DNA of 64,000 nt from Dethiosulfovibrio peptidovorans DSM 11002 (GTDB lineage: Bacteria > Synergistota > Synergistia > Synergistales > Dethiosulfovibrionaceae). Below, one piece after another: positions 8,633 to 17,023 of the stretch (within the stretch, counting starts at the first letter, position 1; each line of letters opens with the position of its first letter). The position numbers and the translations under genes are program-made. The notes under the pieces were generated by a model that made no database searches, was not told where the DNA came from, and saw only the letters and a list, made by a program, of their open reading frames with translations. The DNA lies in the NCBI RefSeq assembly GCF_000172975.1, contig NZ_ABTR02000001.1, positions 1,402,501 through 1,466,500 on the forward strand, read 5' to 3'.

Positions 8633-9802
8633 CTAGGCCCTGTAGACCTCTGCTCCGTCTATGAAGGTTATGGCTACCTCCGTTCTTGCGTCGAAGGGGT
8701 CGCCCTTCCATAAGACTATGTCTCCGTCCTTCCCCGGCTCCAGAGATCCCATTCTAGCCTCCAGGCCAAGATGTTCAGCCGAGGACAGGGTTACTGCCCT
8801 TAGGGCCTCTTCCCTGGACAGTCCAGCCCGGTGGGCCATGGTGGCGCAGAGCATCAGGGAATGGACCGGGGTCACTGGGTGGTCCGTTATTATGCAGAAG
8901 TGGATCGCCCTTTCGGAGAAAACCTTAAGGGTGTCCCAGGTCATGTGTCTGAGCTCTATCTTAGGACGGCAGGAGAGGGTGGGGCCTACCGCCGCCATTA
9001 CTTTCTTCGACGCCAGGTAGTCCGGTATGAGGTGTCCCTCTGTGCAGTGTTCCAGGGTCAGCTCTATCCCGAATTCTTCGGCGGTCCTTACGGCCGTCGC
9101 TATGTCGTCGGCCCTGTGACAGTGCACCCTGAGGGGCATCTTTTTCTCCACTACCGGCAGCAGAGCCTCCATGCCGGGTTTTATATCGAAGGGATCCTTG
9201 TCTTCGTCTTTTTTGGCGAGCCAGTGTTCCTTGGCGGCCTTGTAGTTGAAGGCTTCCTGAAGGGTGTTCCTCATGCAGGCGGCGTTGCCCATTCTTGTGG
9301 TTGGAAGCTGGTTTTTCTCCTTGTAGACCCCTATGGGATTCTCTCCCAGGGCTGCCTTCATGCCGGACGGGGCAAGTACAGCCATCTCGTCCACCACTAG
9401 ACCTCTAGTTTTTATGACGGCCCCCTGTCCTCCTATGACGTTGGCGCTTCCCGGAAGGACCTGCACTGCCGTCACTCCTCCTTTTCTAGCCTCGCCGAAG
9501 GCTTCGTCGAAGGGGTATATGGAGTCCAATATCCTCAATTGAGGGGTGCTCGGGTCGGTCATGTCGTTCTCGTCAGTCATGGAGTAGGGAGTTCCCTCAG
9601 GGCAGGTTCCTATATGGGTGTGTGCGTCTATGAGGCCCGGGGTGACCGTCATGCCCGAGGCGTCTACGATATCAGCTTCGATTGGTATGGAAAGTCCCGC
9701 TCCGACCGCTTTTATCCTGCCGTTCTCTACCAGGACGGTACCTCCCTGAATCGTTCCGGACGATATCGTTTCCACCGTTCCTCCAACTATGGCTTTCAGC
9801 AT
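8633..9802 (-). CDS. Metal-dependent amidohydrolase (imidazolonepropionase-like)
   Basis: A 389-residue cytoplasmic hydrolase of the amidohydrolase superfamily (COG1228-like). The N-terminal small beta-sandwich is followed by the metal-binding DAHTHIG near 60-66, then HCHR near 232, EHC near 258 and TDHPV near 315. The C-terminus GKDGDIVLWKGDP is the usual return to the beta-sandwich. Family members cleave cyclic amides or, in several peptide-fermenting bacteria, dipeptides containing proline or N-acyl groups; the substrate here is unknown. An AAAGGAGA site precedes the ATG. Its first 131 bases overlap the end of the upstream hydrolase gene, which suggests coupled translation. Confidence 0.88.
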   Translation of the reverse strand: MLKAIVGGTVETISSGTIQGGTVLVENGRIKAVGAGLSIPIEADIVDASGMTVTPGLIDAHTHIGTCPEGTPYSMTDENDMTDPSTPQLRILDSIYPFDEAFGEARKGGVTAVQVLPGSANVIGGQGAVIKTRGLVVDEMAVLAPSGMKAALGENPIGVYKEKNQLPTTRMGNAACMRNTLQEAFNYKAAKEHWLAKKDEDKDPFDIKPGMEALLPVVEKKMPLRVHCHRADDIATAVRTAEEFGIELTLEHCTEGHLIPDYLASKKVMAAVGPTLSCRPKIELRHMTWDTLKVFSERAIHFCIITDHPVTPVHSLMLCATMAHRAGLSREEALRAVTLSSAEHLGLEARMGSLEPGKDGDIVLWKGDPFDARTEVAITFIDGAEVYRA

Positions 9803-10751
9803 ATAGTATGTCTCCTTTCAGTATTTTATCCGATATATCTTTCATAATCCCCATCACGCTGTTGGTCATGAAGTTTCTCTCTCTCGATGCCACCTCGGGG
9901 AGAAATTCCTCTATGGGCTTCAAGGCCGGGTCCGTCTTGATGAGATGGTCCACCAGGGCGTCGGGGTCTTCGTCTTCGCGAGCTAGGGAGATAGTTTCCT
10001 CCCAAAGATCCAGCTGGTCAAGGGCTTTTTTCATGAAGGTCGCTCCGTCGTCGACCGGCCCATAGTGTCCCGGACAGAACAGGTCGTGATCCAGTTTCAA
10101 GACCGATCGGAGCGATTCTCTGCCTATGTCGATGCGGAAAGGGGGAGCGGCTGCCGGTCTCAGGTAGGGAGCCTTTTTTGTTTTATCACTGTGCCACCGA
10201 TTCACCATGCGATCCGCGCATACCCCTGCGACCTCCCCTGCGAAGAGTATCCTTCTGTCCCCGGAGTATAGGAACGACAGGTGATGGTGAGCGTGTCCCG
10301 GGGTTTCTATGGTAAATATATCGGAAAGGGCATAGTTCAGAGATTTCTCCGGTACCGGCAGTGGCTTTCCGTAGGATGTCGCCGTGTCTCCGAGCACCAG
10401 AAGGCTTCCCTCCCAAAGTCTTTCGGGATCCACCAGGTGACGATGCCCTCTTTGATGTGCCGTAACAGTCATGTCGGGGTAGAGTCTACACAGATATCCC
10501 GCACCTCCTCCGTGGTCGAGGTGTACATGGGTGAGAAGAAGTCTGTTCGGCCGGAGCTTCAACGATCTCAGGGCTCCGTCCAGCACCGGTATGGTGGAGC
10601 GGGGGCCGCAGTCCACAACCGATACCGTTTCCTTTGCTCGATCCTCCAGTATCCAGGAACATATGAAGTGTTCGAATCCCTCTATCGGCTGAGGAAGATC
10701 CACAAGGTATAAAGACGTGTCGGAGGTCTCTAACACGAGATCGATTTTCAT
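9672..10751 (-). CDS. Metallo-beta-lactamase-fold hydrolase
   Basis: A 359-residue cytoplasmic metal-dependent hydrolase. The signature THVHLDHGGG is near 74-83, a histidine-rich GHAHHHLSFL lies near 155, and GEVAG and CPGHYGP carry the later metal ligands. The TGGTVD-type start is replaced by the DLVLETSDTSLYLVDL strand. AAGGAGG lies before the ATG. The last 44 codons run in another frame through the start of the amidohydrolase gene; these residues (after ILKGDILY) look unlike the rest and may be a tail gained by loss of a stop codon. The substrate is unknown. Confidence 0.85.
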   Translation of the reverse strand: MKIDLVLETSDTSLYLVDLPQPIEGFEHFICSWILEDRAKETVSVVDCGPRSTIPVLDGALRSLKLRPNRLLLTHVHLDHGGGAGYLCRLYPDMTVTAHQRGHRHLVDPERLWEGSLLVLGDTATSYGKPLPVPEKSLNYALSDIFTIETPGHAHHHLSFLYSGDRRILFAGEVAGVCADRMVNRWHSDKTKKAPYLRPAAAPPFRIDIGRESLRSVLKLDHDLFCPGHYGPVDDGATFMKKALDQLDLWEETISLAREDEDPDALVDHLIKTDPALKPIEEFLPEVASRERNFMTNSVMGIMKDISDKILKGDILYAESHSWRNGGNDIVRNDSGRYRPGRERQDKSGRSGTFHTNRS

Positions 10752-10880
10752 GGCAGCACCTCCTTGGGGTTTGGTATCTAACTTTTTAGATTCTCGATAT
10801 AAAAATCGCCATTTTTTCCTATCTTGTCGTAGAATGGGTTGACCGAACTGCGAGTCGCATGAAATATGGAGGTAGCAAAG

Positions 10881-12251
10881 ATGACATCTAAAGAACGTTC
10901 TGAGCGTATGGGTAGTGACCCGATCTGGCGGCTAATTTTTCAGTTTTCCCTTCCGGCCATAGTGGGAATGGTCGCCAGTGCCCTTTATAACATAGTGGAT
11001 CGAATGTTCATAGGTCACGCCGTCGGTCCTAACGGGATAGCCGCTATAACCGTGGCTTTCCCGTTTTTCCTTCTCGTCATATCCACCGGTATTCTTATAG
11101 GCGTGGGAACCTCGTCTCAGATATCCAGAAGACTTGGGGAAAACGAGCAGGACAGGGCTCAACTTGCCATGGGAAACGGCTTCCTGGCCATCCTGGTGTT
11201 CTCGGTGGTTCTCATGGTGCTGGCCTTTTTCTTTATGGAAGAGCTTATGTATCTCTGCGGTGCCAGCGAGACCCTGATGCCTCTGACGCGATCCTATATG
11301 TTGGTAATACTTTGGGGCGTCCCCTTCCAGCTGATAAGCTTTTGCTGCAATTACTTCATAAGGGCCGAGGGGCATCCGAGATACGCCATGTGGACCCTTA
11401 TCCTCGGGGCCTGCGCCAATGTCTTTCTGGACTGGATTTTCATAGTGAAGATGGGCATGGGGGTTAAGGGGGCGGCTCTTGGGACGGTGCTGGCTCAATT
11501 GGGAGCCGCCTGCTGGGTGTTGCTGTTTTACCTTAAGGGGATGGGCGAGCTTCGTTTCACCCGAGAGAGCTTTCGTCCCAGAAAGAGGATAATGGCGGAG
11601 ATGATAGCGGTAGGCTTTTCTCCCTTCATGATGGAGATGTTCTTTGTCTTCGTAATGGTCATATTCAACCGTACCCTGAGCCGTCTGGGAGGGGAGCTGG
11701 CGGTCTCCGCCATGGGCATCTTCTTCAGCCTCGACAGCCTGCTGTTTATGCCGGCGGTCGGTATAGGAGAGGCGTCTCAGCCCATAATAGGGTACAACTA
11801 CGGGGCGGGGAATTTCGACAGAGTTAAGAAGACCGTCAGCATGGCCATGGCGTCCGCGGTGATTTTCTTCCTCTGTTCGTTGATCGTTGCAGAACTTTTC
11901 CCGAGGCAGATGGCCATGCTGTTCAACAAGGAGAGCGAGCCTCTACTGGATATGGCTGAGAGGGCCATCCGAATAGGCTATATAGGGGCCCCTCTGGCGG
12001 GAGTCGCCATAATATCGGGGTTCGTATTTCAGGCCCTAGGTAAGGCGAAACAGAGCCTCATACTCAATATGTGCCGCCAGGTGATCTTTCTGTTGCCTCC
12101 GTTGTTTATACTTCCCCCTCTGTTGGGCGTGGACGGAGTATGGCTTTCCTTCCCGATCGTCGACGTGGGTGGCGGTATACTGGGTTGGTACATGGTCAGA
12201 GCGGAGATGCGCCGTTGGGTGAATCCTCCGGATATGGTCGTCAAGGTTTAG
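10881..12251 (+). CDS. MATE family multidrug/Na+ efflux protein
   Basis: A 456-residue membrane protein predicted to have twelve helices in two similar halves. It exports drugs or other cations in exchange for Na+ or H+. The first half begins FSLPAIVGMVASALYNIVDRMFIG, a typical MATE helix 1 to 2 region, and the second half repeats this pattern (SPFMMEMFFVFVMVIFN, then ASQPIIGYNYGAGNFDRVKK). I chose the ATG at 10881 because GGAGG stands eight bases upstream; an ATG at 10866 lies before that site. It is divergent from the metallo-hydrolase gene. No regulator is adjacent. Confidence 0.92.
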   Translation: MTSKERSERMGSDPIWRLIFQFSLPAIVGMVASALYNIVDRMFIGHAVGPNGIAAITVAFPFFLLVISTGILIGVGTSSQISRRLGENEQDRAQLAMGNGFLAILVFSVVLMVLAFFFMEELMYLCGASETLMPLTRSYMLVILWGVPFQLISFCCNYFIRAEGHPRYAMWTLILGACANVFLDWIFIVKMGMGVKGAALGTVLAQLGAACWVLLFYLKGMGELRFTRESFRPRKRIMAEMIAVGFSPFMMEMFFVFVMVIFNRTLSRLGGELAVSAMGIFFSLDSLLFMPAVGIGEASQPIIGYNYGAGNFDRVKKTVSMAMASAVIFFLCSLIVAELFPRQMAMLFNKESEPLLDMAERAIRIGYIGAPLAGVAIISGFVFQALGKAKQSLILNMCRQVIFLLPPLFILPPLLGVDGVWLSFPIVDVGGGILGWYMVRAEMRRWVNPPDMVVKV

Positions 12252-12359
12252 ATCCCGTCCCGGCATTTCGTGCTTTTGTCCCCTAAAGTTGCTATTATAG
12301 AGGACGGGGTTTTTTAAGTCTTATGGAATAGCAGATCAGTTTTTATAGGGGGGAAGCCG

Positions 12360-13424
12360 ATGACTTCGACCGTTTATTTCAGCGATATGAGGAGCAAGAC
12401 GCCGGAGGACAACAAGGGCAACAAGATACGTCGTCTTCTAGAAGCAGCCGGAGGAAGGACTTTACGAAAAGGGGACCTTACGGCGGTAAAGCTTCATTTC
12501 GGCGAGAGGGGATGCGATGGTTTCATACGCCCTATCTTCGTGAGAAAAGCGGTGGACTGGGCCAAGGAAAAGGGGGCTAAGCCCTTTCTTACAGACACGA
12601 ACACTCTCTACACCGGCAGCAGGAAGAACTCGGTGGACCACCTCCTGACCGCTATAGAGCACGGCTTCGGTTTCGAGGTAACAGGGGCTCCCCTGGTAAT
12701 AGCCGACGGACTCAGGAGCGGGAACTTTCAGGAGATCCCCGTGAGGGGAGAGGTTTTTTCCTCGGTCAAGATAGCCTCGGACATTCGTTCTTCCGACTCG
12801 ATGGTAGTACTGTCCCATTTCAAGGGGCACGTCATGGCTGGTTTCGGAGGTGCGGTGAAAAATCTAGCCATGGGATGTGCTCCCGCCGAGGGTAAGAAGG
12901 AGCAGCATTCGGCCAGGATGTCGGTGGACGACGAAAAATGCGTGGGATGCGGCCGTTGTTTCAGAAACTGCCCGGTCAAGGCCATCTCCATGACGGGAGG
13001 AAAGGCCGTTATAGATAAGGATGTCTGTATCGGCTGCGGCGAATGTCTCACTGTCTGTCCCGCCTCGGCGATCTCCCTGGACTGGAGGACCGACGTAGTC
13101 CAGTTTCACCGGAGGATGGCCGAGTACGCTCTGGGAGCCGTGGCGGACAAGGAAACAAAGACGGTTTTTTTGAACTTCATAATGGACGTGACGCCTCAGT
13201 GCGATTGCGTCCCTTGGAGCGACGCCTCGGTGGTGCCCGACATAGGACTTGCTGCCTCGACCGATCCCGTAGCTTTGGACAAGGCCTGTCTCGATATGGT
13301 GATCTCCAGGGCCGGGACCGATCCCTTCAAGGATCTGTACGATAAGATAGATTCGATGGAGCAGCTTCGTCACGGAGAGGCCGTCGGATTGGGCCATCTG
13401 GATTACGTTCTGAGGGAGATGTAG
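12360..13424 (+). CDS. DUF362 domain protein with two 4Fe-4S clusters
   Basis: A 354-residue cytoplasmic protein. The N-terminal DUF362 region (TAVKLHFGERGC, then GFGGAVKNLAMGCAP) is followed at about 195-240 by two ferredoxin motifs, CVGCGRCFRNCP and CIGCGECLTVCP. DUF362 proteins are widespread in anaerobes and are probably redox proteins; the reaction is unknown. The C-terminal part returns to the DUF362 fold (DIGLAASTDPVALDKACLD). A GGGGGGAAG site precedes the ATG. Three bases separate it from the membrane protein gene that follows, so they are likely one operon. Confidence 0.9.
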   Translation: MTSTVYFSDMRSKTPEDNKGNKIRRLLEAAGGRTLRKGDLTAVKLHFGERGCDGFIRPIFVRKAVDWAKEKGAKPFLTDTNTLYTGSRKNSVDHLLTAIEHGFGFEVTGAPLVIADGLRSGNFQEIPVRGEVFSSVKIASDIRSSDSMVVLSHFKGHVMAGFGGAVKNLAMGCAPAEGKKEQHSARMSVDDEKCVGCGRCFRNCPVKAISMTGGKAVIDKDVCIGCGECLTVCPASAISLDWRTDVVQFHRRMAEYALGAVADKETKTVFLNFIMDVTPQCDCVPWSDASVVPDIGLAASTDPVALDKACLDMVISRAGTDPFKDLYDKIDSMEQLRHGEAVGLGHLDYVLREM

Positions 13425-13427
13425 AGC

Positions 13428-13904
13428 ATGAAAGCCTTTTCTTTCACCCTGTCGTTGATACTGTGGGGATACATCATAGCGGTGCTATATGCTCGGTACG
13501 TGACCCCTTTTGTATCCGGAACCAGGCGTTCCATAGCCTCCGGGGAATTCGGCGGTACCACTGGCGACGATCTTCAGAGCAAGCTGTTGAGGGTGGGCCT
13601 GGACCTGGTGTTTTTCATCGCTCAGGCCTATTTCCTGATGGGATGGTCCGCCTACGCGGTCCTCAAGATAAGGATAATGACCCATCTACCCGACGCGGGC
13701 AGTCCGGTGATCTTCTACCTTATAGGGATGGCCATATGTATGTGGACCTTGGGCTATATCGCTTTGAGAGAGAAATACGAGGGGTTCCTGTCGATTCTCC
13801 ACAGCGTGGTCGCCATGGGGGCCTTCGCGACCTTCGCCTTTAAACCTCAGCATATACCGGTTCTATACGGTTGGATGGTAAACATAATGGGAGGCTTGAG
13901 GTAA
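13428..13904 (+). CDS. Small integral membrane protein of unknown function
   Basis: A 158-residue protein I do not recognise. About four hydrophobic helices can be seen: residues 4-25 (with LWGYIIAVLYARYVTPF), 57-75 (LDLVFFIAQAYFLMGWSAY), 95-115 and 122-140. There are no obvious catalytic or metal-binding motifs. It starts three bases after the DUF362 protein and ends one base before the alkyltransferase gene, so it is co-transcribed with both. It could be a membrane partner of the DUF362/Fe-S protein, but nothing in the sequence proves this. Confidence 0.75.
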   Translation: MKAFSFTLSLILWGYIIAVLYARYVTPFVSGTRRSIASGEFGGTTGDDLQSKLLRVGLDLVFFIAQAYFLMGWSAYAVLKIRIMTHLPDAGSPVIFYLIGMAICMWTLGYIALREKYEGFLSILHSVVAMGAFATFAFKPQHIPVLYGWMVNIMGGLR

Positions 13905-13905
13905 G

Positions 13906-14385
13906 ATGCTCTACGACAACGTCGAGACCGAATGGGGCGGTGCCTTGGTGCTCATGGACGAGGTCGGGGTCAGCGGGATCAAGCTGTACGAGGACAAGGA
14001 TATCCCTATGCCGCTTTTCGACCGTTGGCGACGGTCTCCTTCGGATCTCAGAGAGGCAGTTGGACAGCTTAGGGCCTACTTCGCCGGAGAGCTGAGGAAT
14101 TTCGACCTGCCTCTTTCCCTGAAGGGAACCGATTTTCAGCTGAAGGTATGGAACGCTTTGAAGGCCATTCCCTACGGTACCACGGTGTCGTATTCCCAAC
14201 TGGCCGCAGCGATCGACAAGCCGAAGGCCTGCAGGGCAGTAGGGGGTGCCAACGGCAGAAACCCTGTGCCGGTGGCTATCCCCTGTCACAGGGTTATAGG
14301 GGCCGATGGCTCTCTCGGTGGATATTCCGGTGGACTGGGGATCAAGAGGAGACTGCTGGCTATAGAGGGAGTTTACTTCGACTGA
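13906..14385 (+). CDS. ogt: Methylated-DNA--protein-cysteine S-methyltransferase
   Basis: A 159-residue suicide repair enzyme that transfers the methyl group from O6-methylguanine to its own cysteine. The acceptor is Cys127 in the diagnostic AIPCHRV. The DNA-binding wing region is present (TDFQLKVWNALKAIPYGTTVSYSQLA, read as consecutive family motifs, 75-100), as is the GANGRNPVP Asn hinge near 114-122. The N-terminal domain is short, as in Ogt rather than Ada. The stop codon is directly followed by a copy of a dispersed inverted-repeat element. Confidence 0.94.
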   Translation: MLYDNVETEWGGALVLMDEVGVSGIKLYEDKDIPMPLFDRWRRSPSDLREAVGQLRAYFAGELRNFDLPLSLKGTDFQLKVWNALKAIPYGTTVSYSQLAAAIDKPKACRAVGGANGRNPVPVAIPCHRVIGADGSLGGYSGGLGIKRRLLAIEGVYFD

Positions 14386-14454
14386 AGGGTATCTCTGAAA
14401 GCGCTAGTCTTCGGAGAGGTCATTTCAGCGGAGCCGAAACGACCTCTCCGAGTG
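14386..14454 (+). repeat. Dispersed TIR element, copy A (one end retained)
   Basis: The sequence directly after the ogt stop begins AGGGTATCTCTGAAAGCGCT and continues with CTTCGGAGAGGTC. It aligns with the left part of the element at 38312-38430 (about 30 of 36 bases by eye). A ten-base stem, CGGAGAGGTC at 14412-14421 with GACCTCTCCG at 14441-14450, can form. The right terminal repeat seen in the other copy is absent, so this copy is truncated. Confidence 0.65.
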
Positions 14455-14466
14455 TATGTCCATGAT

Positions 14467-14506
14467 ATCGCCCCGCCCAGGCTAAATATAGCCCGGGCGG
14501 GGCGAT
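14467..14506. terminator. Long GC-rich hairpin between convergent genes
   Basis: Eighteen-base arms with one mismatch (start ATCGCCCCGCCC) close over an AATA loop between ogt and the convergent dipeptidase gene. T-runs are weak on both strands, so termination efficiency is uncertain, although the stem is very stable. Confidence 0.6.
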
Positions 14507-14517
14507 CGTTTGTTCCA

Positions 14518-15210
14518 TTAGTTTCGCCACCTCATCTCGGGACGGACGAACCCGTATATGCAGTTTTCCTGACCTGTTCTGATTGCCCAGTTCCTGTTGC
14601 CGTAGTCGAAGTGCCACCATTCATTGGGATAATTGGAGAACCCCACGCTCTCCATGAGGTTCAGCAGTAACCTCCTGTTGTTCCGTATATCCTCTTCCTC
14701 CAGGGACAGGGAACCTTTCGTCTCCAGGATCCTGTCGTAATGGTCGGTGTAGGATCTCTCGGAGGTCTCGTCGAACCCCGAGCCCATGGAAACGGTCCGT
14801 CCTTTTTCGTCCGCCAGGGTCAGGTCTACCGATCCTCCCGTACAGTGTCCCGATACGAGCTCAGGCTTTACCGAGGGATAGGCCACGAATATCCTGGACC
14901 TTTGATCCACCTCGTCCGGCGATAGTTTCGGATGGTCCCTGAAAATCTCGTCTTTTATGGTGTCGAACAGTTCCCTCTGTAGCTCGGGAGCTCTCCAGCA
15001 ATCCAGAAGAACGAACTTCCATCCCTTCGGGAGGCTATCCGCCGCCCTTATCAGCCTTTCGTAGACCCCCATACGGAGAAACGACTCGGGGATGCTCCCC
15101 TTAAGACCCTGTATGAAATACTGCGGCCTGGACAGTATCTTTTCGGGGTACAGGCTGGCCGATACGAGAGGATCTCCGCTTTCGATCAAAAGAGGCGTTT
15201 TTTCCGTCAT
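14518..15210 (-). CDS. ddpX: D-alanyl-D-alanine dipeptidase (VanX/DdpX family)
   Basis: A 230-residue zinc dipeptidase that splits D-Ala-D-Ala. All key residues of the family are visible: Arg73 in DCWRAP, zinc ligands His122 and Asp129 in SGHCTGGSVDL, catalytic Glu197 and zinc ligand His200 in NEWWHFDYG. No signal peptide is seen, so it acts in the cytoplasm, which suits nutrient use rather than wall modification. GGAGG stands seven bases before the ATG, and only 16 bases separate it from the dctM-type gene upstream. It is thus the last gene of a dctPQM-ddpX operon. No vanHA genes are nearby, so vancomycin resistance is unlikely. Confidence 0.9.
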   Translation of the reverse strand: MTEKTPLLIESGDPLVSASLYPEKILSRPQYFIQGLKGSIPESFLRMGVYERLIRAADSLPKGWKFVLLDCWRAPELQRELFDTIKDEIFRDHPKLSPDEVDQRSRIFVAYPSVKPELVSGHCTGGSVDLTLADEKGRTVSMGSGFDETSERSYTDHYDRILETKGSLSLEEEDIRNNRRLLLNLMESVGFSNYPNEWWHFDYGNRNWAIRTGQENCIYGFVRPEMRWRN

Positions 15211-15226
15211 ATTTTCACCTCCGTCA

Positions 15227-16519
15227 CTAGAGACCTAAGATTCGTGGCAGTGTGACCGTTATCGCCGGGAAGGATATGATGGCCATCAACACGGTCATGG
15301 CCACCGCTATGAAGGGCCATATCTCCCTGAACAGGTCTCCCAGAGGAACCTTGCCCACCGCTGCCACGATATAGTTGCAGGCCCCGACGGGAGGGGTTAT
15401 CAATGCTATCGTAACGTTCAATGTCATCACTATGCCGAAGTGGAACGGGTCTATACCGGCCTTAACCGCCAGAGGGGCGAAGACAGGGGTCAGCAAAGTG
15501 AGCACCGCCACCTCCTCCATGAACATCCCTATGACGAAGATTATGGAGCTGAGCACTATCATCAGCAGCCAGGGATGTTCCAACAGTCCCATTCCCACTA
15601 TTACAGAGGCGAATTTCTGTGTGACCCTCTCCCACTTTAGAAACCATCCTACCACTGTGGCAGCTCCCATTATCAGGAAGATGGCGCTGGTGAGCCGGAC
15701 CGTCTCGTAGATCGAGTCCCAGAGGCCGGACCACGTCAGCTGCCTTGTGACGGCTATCCCCGCCAGCAGACAGTAGACCACCGCCAAAGCTCCTGACTCG
15801 GTCGGGGTCACCACCCCGGTCACGATACCGCCTACTATTATCAGTGGTGCCACCAGTGCTGCAATCGATCTCCTAAGTATGGTATTGGCCCTGGCCCTCA
15901 CCGCGGCGGTGTCGGTCATGGGAACCTTGTAGCGTCTGGAGAAGAACCAGTTCATGGCCATGAAGGCCAGCCCGAGGACGAATCCCGGGACCACTCCGGC
16001 GGCGAACAGCCCCCCTATGGAGGTGTTGGTCATGGCGGCGTAGATTATCATGAATATGCTGGGCGGTATTATCGGCCCTATCAGCGAACTTCCGGCTGTG
16101 AGCCCTGCTGCGTATGCTTTGGGAAATCCCTCTTTCTCCATTGCCGGTATAAGAATGGATCCCAGGGCCGAGGCGTCCGCCGCGGCGGAGCCGTTGACCC
16201 CAGCCAGAATAATGCCTCCCACTACGTTTACGTATCCCAGTCCCCCCCGGACCGATCCTACTAACAGACGGCTGAAGTCGATCAGTCGATCGGTCAGTCC
16301 AGAACGGTTCATCAGGCTTCCGGCCAGTATGAAGAAGGGGATGGCCATCAGCGAGAAAACGTCCATTCCTCCGAAGAACTGCTGCGGAATGGCCCTGAGG
16401 AGCGTTAGGTTTCCAGTACCCAATATGCCGAGAAATCCCGTGAACAACAAGGAGGCGTAGAGGGGCACTCCCAGAGCCATCTGGAGGAAGAATCCTCCCA
16501 GGAGTATGAGTCCCGTCAT
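15227..16519 (-). CDS. dctM: TRAP transporter large permease (DctM)
   Basis: A 430-residue membrane protein with about twelve helices, the transport channel of a TRAP importer that uses a Na+ or H+ gradient. Family signatures include VNVVGGIILAGVNGSAAADASALG near 105-128 (two motifs), GLTAGSSLIGPIIPPSI and a C-terminal TPPVGACNYIV. The ATG at 16519 overlaps the TGA of the small permease gene, as is normal for dctQM; the longer open frame upstream belongs to dctQ in another frame. Substrate class cannot be read from the membrane component. Confidence 0.95.
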   Translation of the reverse strand: MTGLILLGGFFLQMALGVPLYASLLFTGFLGILGTGNLTLLRAIPQQFFGGMDVFSLMAIPFFILAGSLMNRSGLTDRLIDFSRLLVGSVRGGLGYVNVVGGIILAGVNGSAAADASALGSILIPAMEKEGFPKAYAAGLTAGSSLIGPIIPPSIFMIIYAAMTNTSIGGLFAAGVVPGFVLGLAFMAMNWFFSRRYKVPMTDTAAVRARANTILRRSIAALVAPLIIVGGIVTGVVTPTESGALAVVYCLLAGIAVTRQLTWSGLWDSIYETVRLTSAIFLIMGAATVVGWFLKWERVTQKFASVIVGMGLLEHPWLLMIVLSSIIFVIGMFMEEVAVLTLLTPVFAPLAVKAGIDPFHFGIVMTLNVTIALITPPVGACNYIVAAVGKVPLGDLFREIWPFIAVAMTVLMAIISFPAITVTLPRILGL

Positions 16520-17019
16520 GACCGGTTGCCTCCGTCTGAGGGGCGATGCAGCTCCTGGAGCAGGAGCTGCATCAACAACATGGACATGCCGATGGGAACG
16601 GCCATGAGCGGAATGGCCTTGGGGATGCCTAGAGCCATGGTCTTCATGGTCCAGGTCCCTGCGACGTTCTTGCTGCCGAGCCATATCAGGAGGATCAGTA
16701 CCACCGCCTGTATTCCCATCCTAGCTATGTAGGAGACCTTTTGCAGCCATCTAGGGAAACGCGGTGCCAGAAAGTCTATCGACATATGGTCCCCCTTTGC
16801 CTGGGCTCCCGCCGCCCCCAGCATCACCAGCCAAACCAGGGAATATCGAGCTACCTCCTCGGTCCATATGATCGAGCTTTTCATGACGTAACGGAAGAAG
16901 ATGCCTAGCACTATATCTCCCACGTTGACCAGCAGGAGAAAACCGGCCACCACGGCGCTTAGTCGCTCCATGGCGACGGCCATCCTCTGGACTTTCCCGA
17001 GGTCGCTCGAGCCGTCCAT
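16516..17019 (-). CDS. dctQ: TRAP transporter small permease (DctQ)
   Basis: A 167-residue four-helix membrane protein that links the binding protein to the large permease. The family pattern IFFRYVMKSSIIWTEEVARY is visible near 37-56, with helices around 18-38, 55-72, 95-115 and 130-150. I chose the ATG at 17019 because AAGGA, at the end of dctP, stands about eight bases upstream; the longer frame overlaps dctP. It is preceded by dctP with a four-base gap and overlaps dctM by four bases. Confidence 0.92.
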   Translation of the reverse strand: MDGSSDLGKVQRMAVAMERLSAVVAGFLLLVNVGDIVLGIFFRYVMKSSIIWTEEVARYSLVWLVMLGAAGAQAKGDHMSIDFLAPRFPRWLQKVSYIARMGIQAVVLILLIWLGSKNVAGTWTMKTMALGIPKAIPLMAVPIGMSMLLMQLLLQELHRPSDGGNRS

Positions 17020-17023
17020 AGCG

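Noticed and set aside
14518-15210. Vancomycin resistance determinant
   Set aside because: VanX-type sequence alone is not enough; there is no vanH or D-Ala-D-Lac ligase, and the gene is in a TRAP operon.
15227-16684. Longer start for the DctM permease (frame open to 16684)
   Set aside because: The extension is a shadow of dctQ in another frame, rich in Arg and His; ATG 16519 overlaps the dctQ stop as usual.
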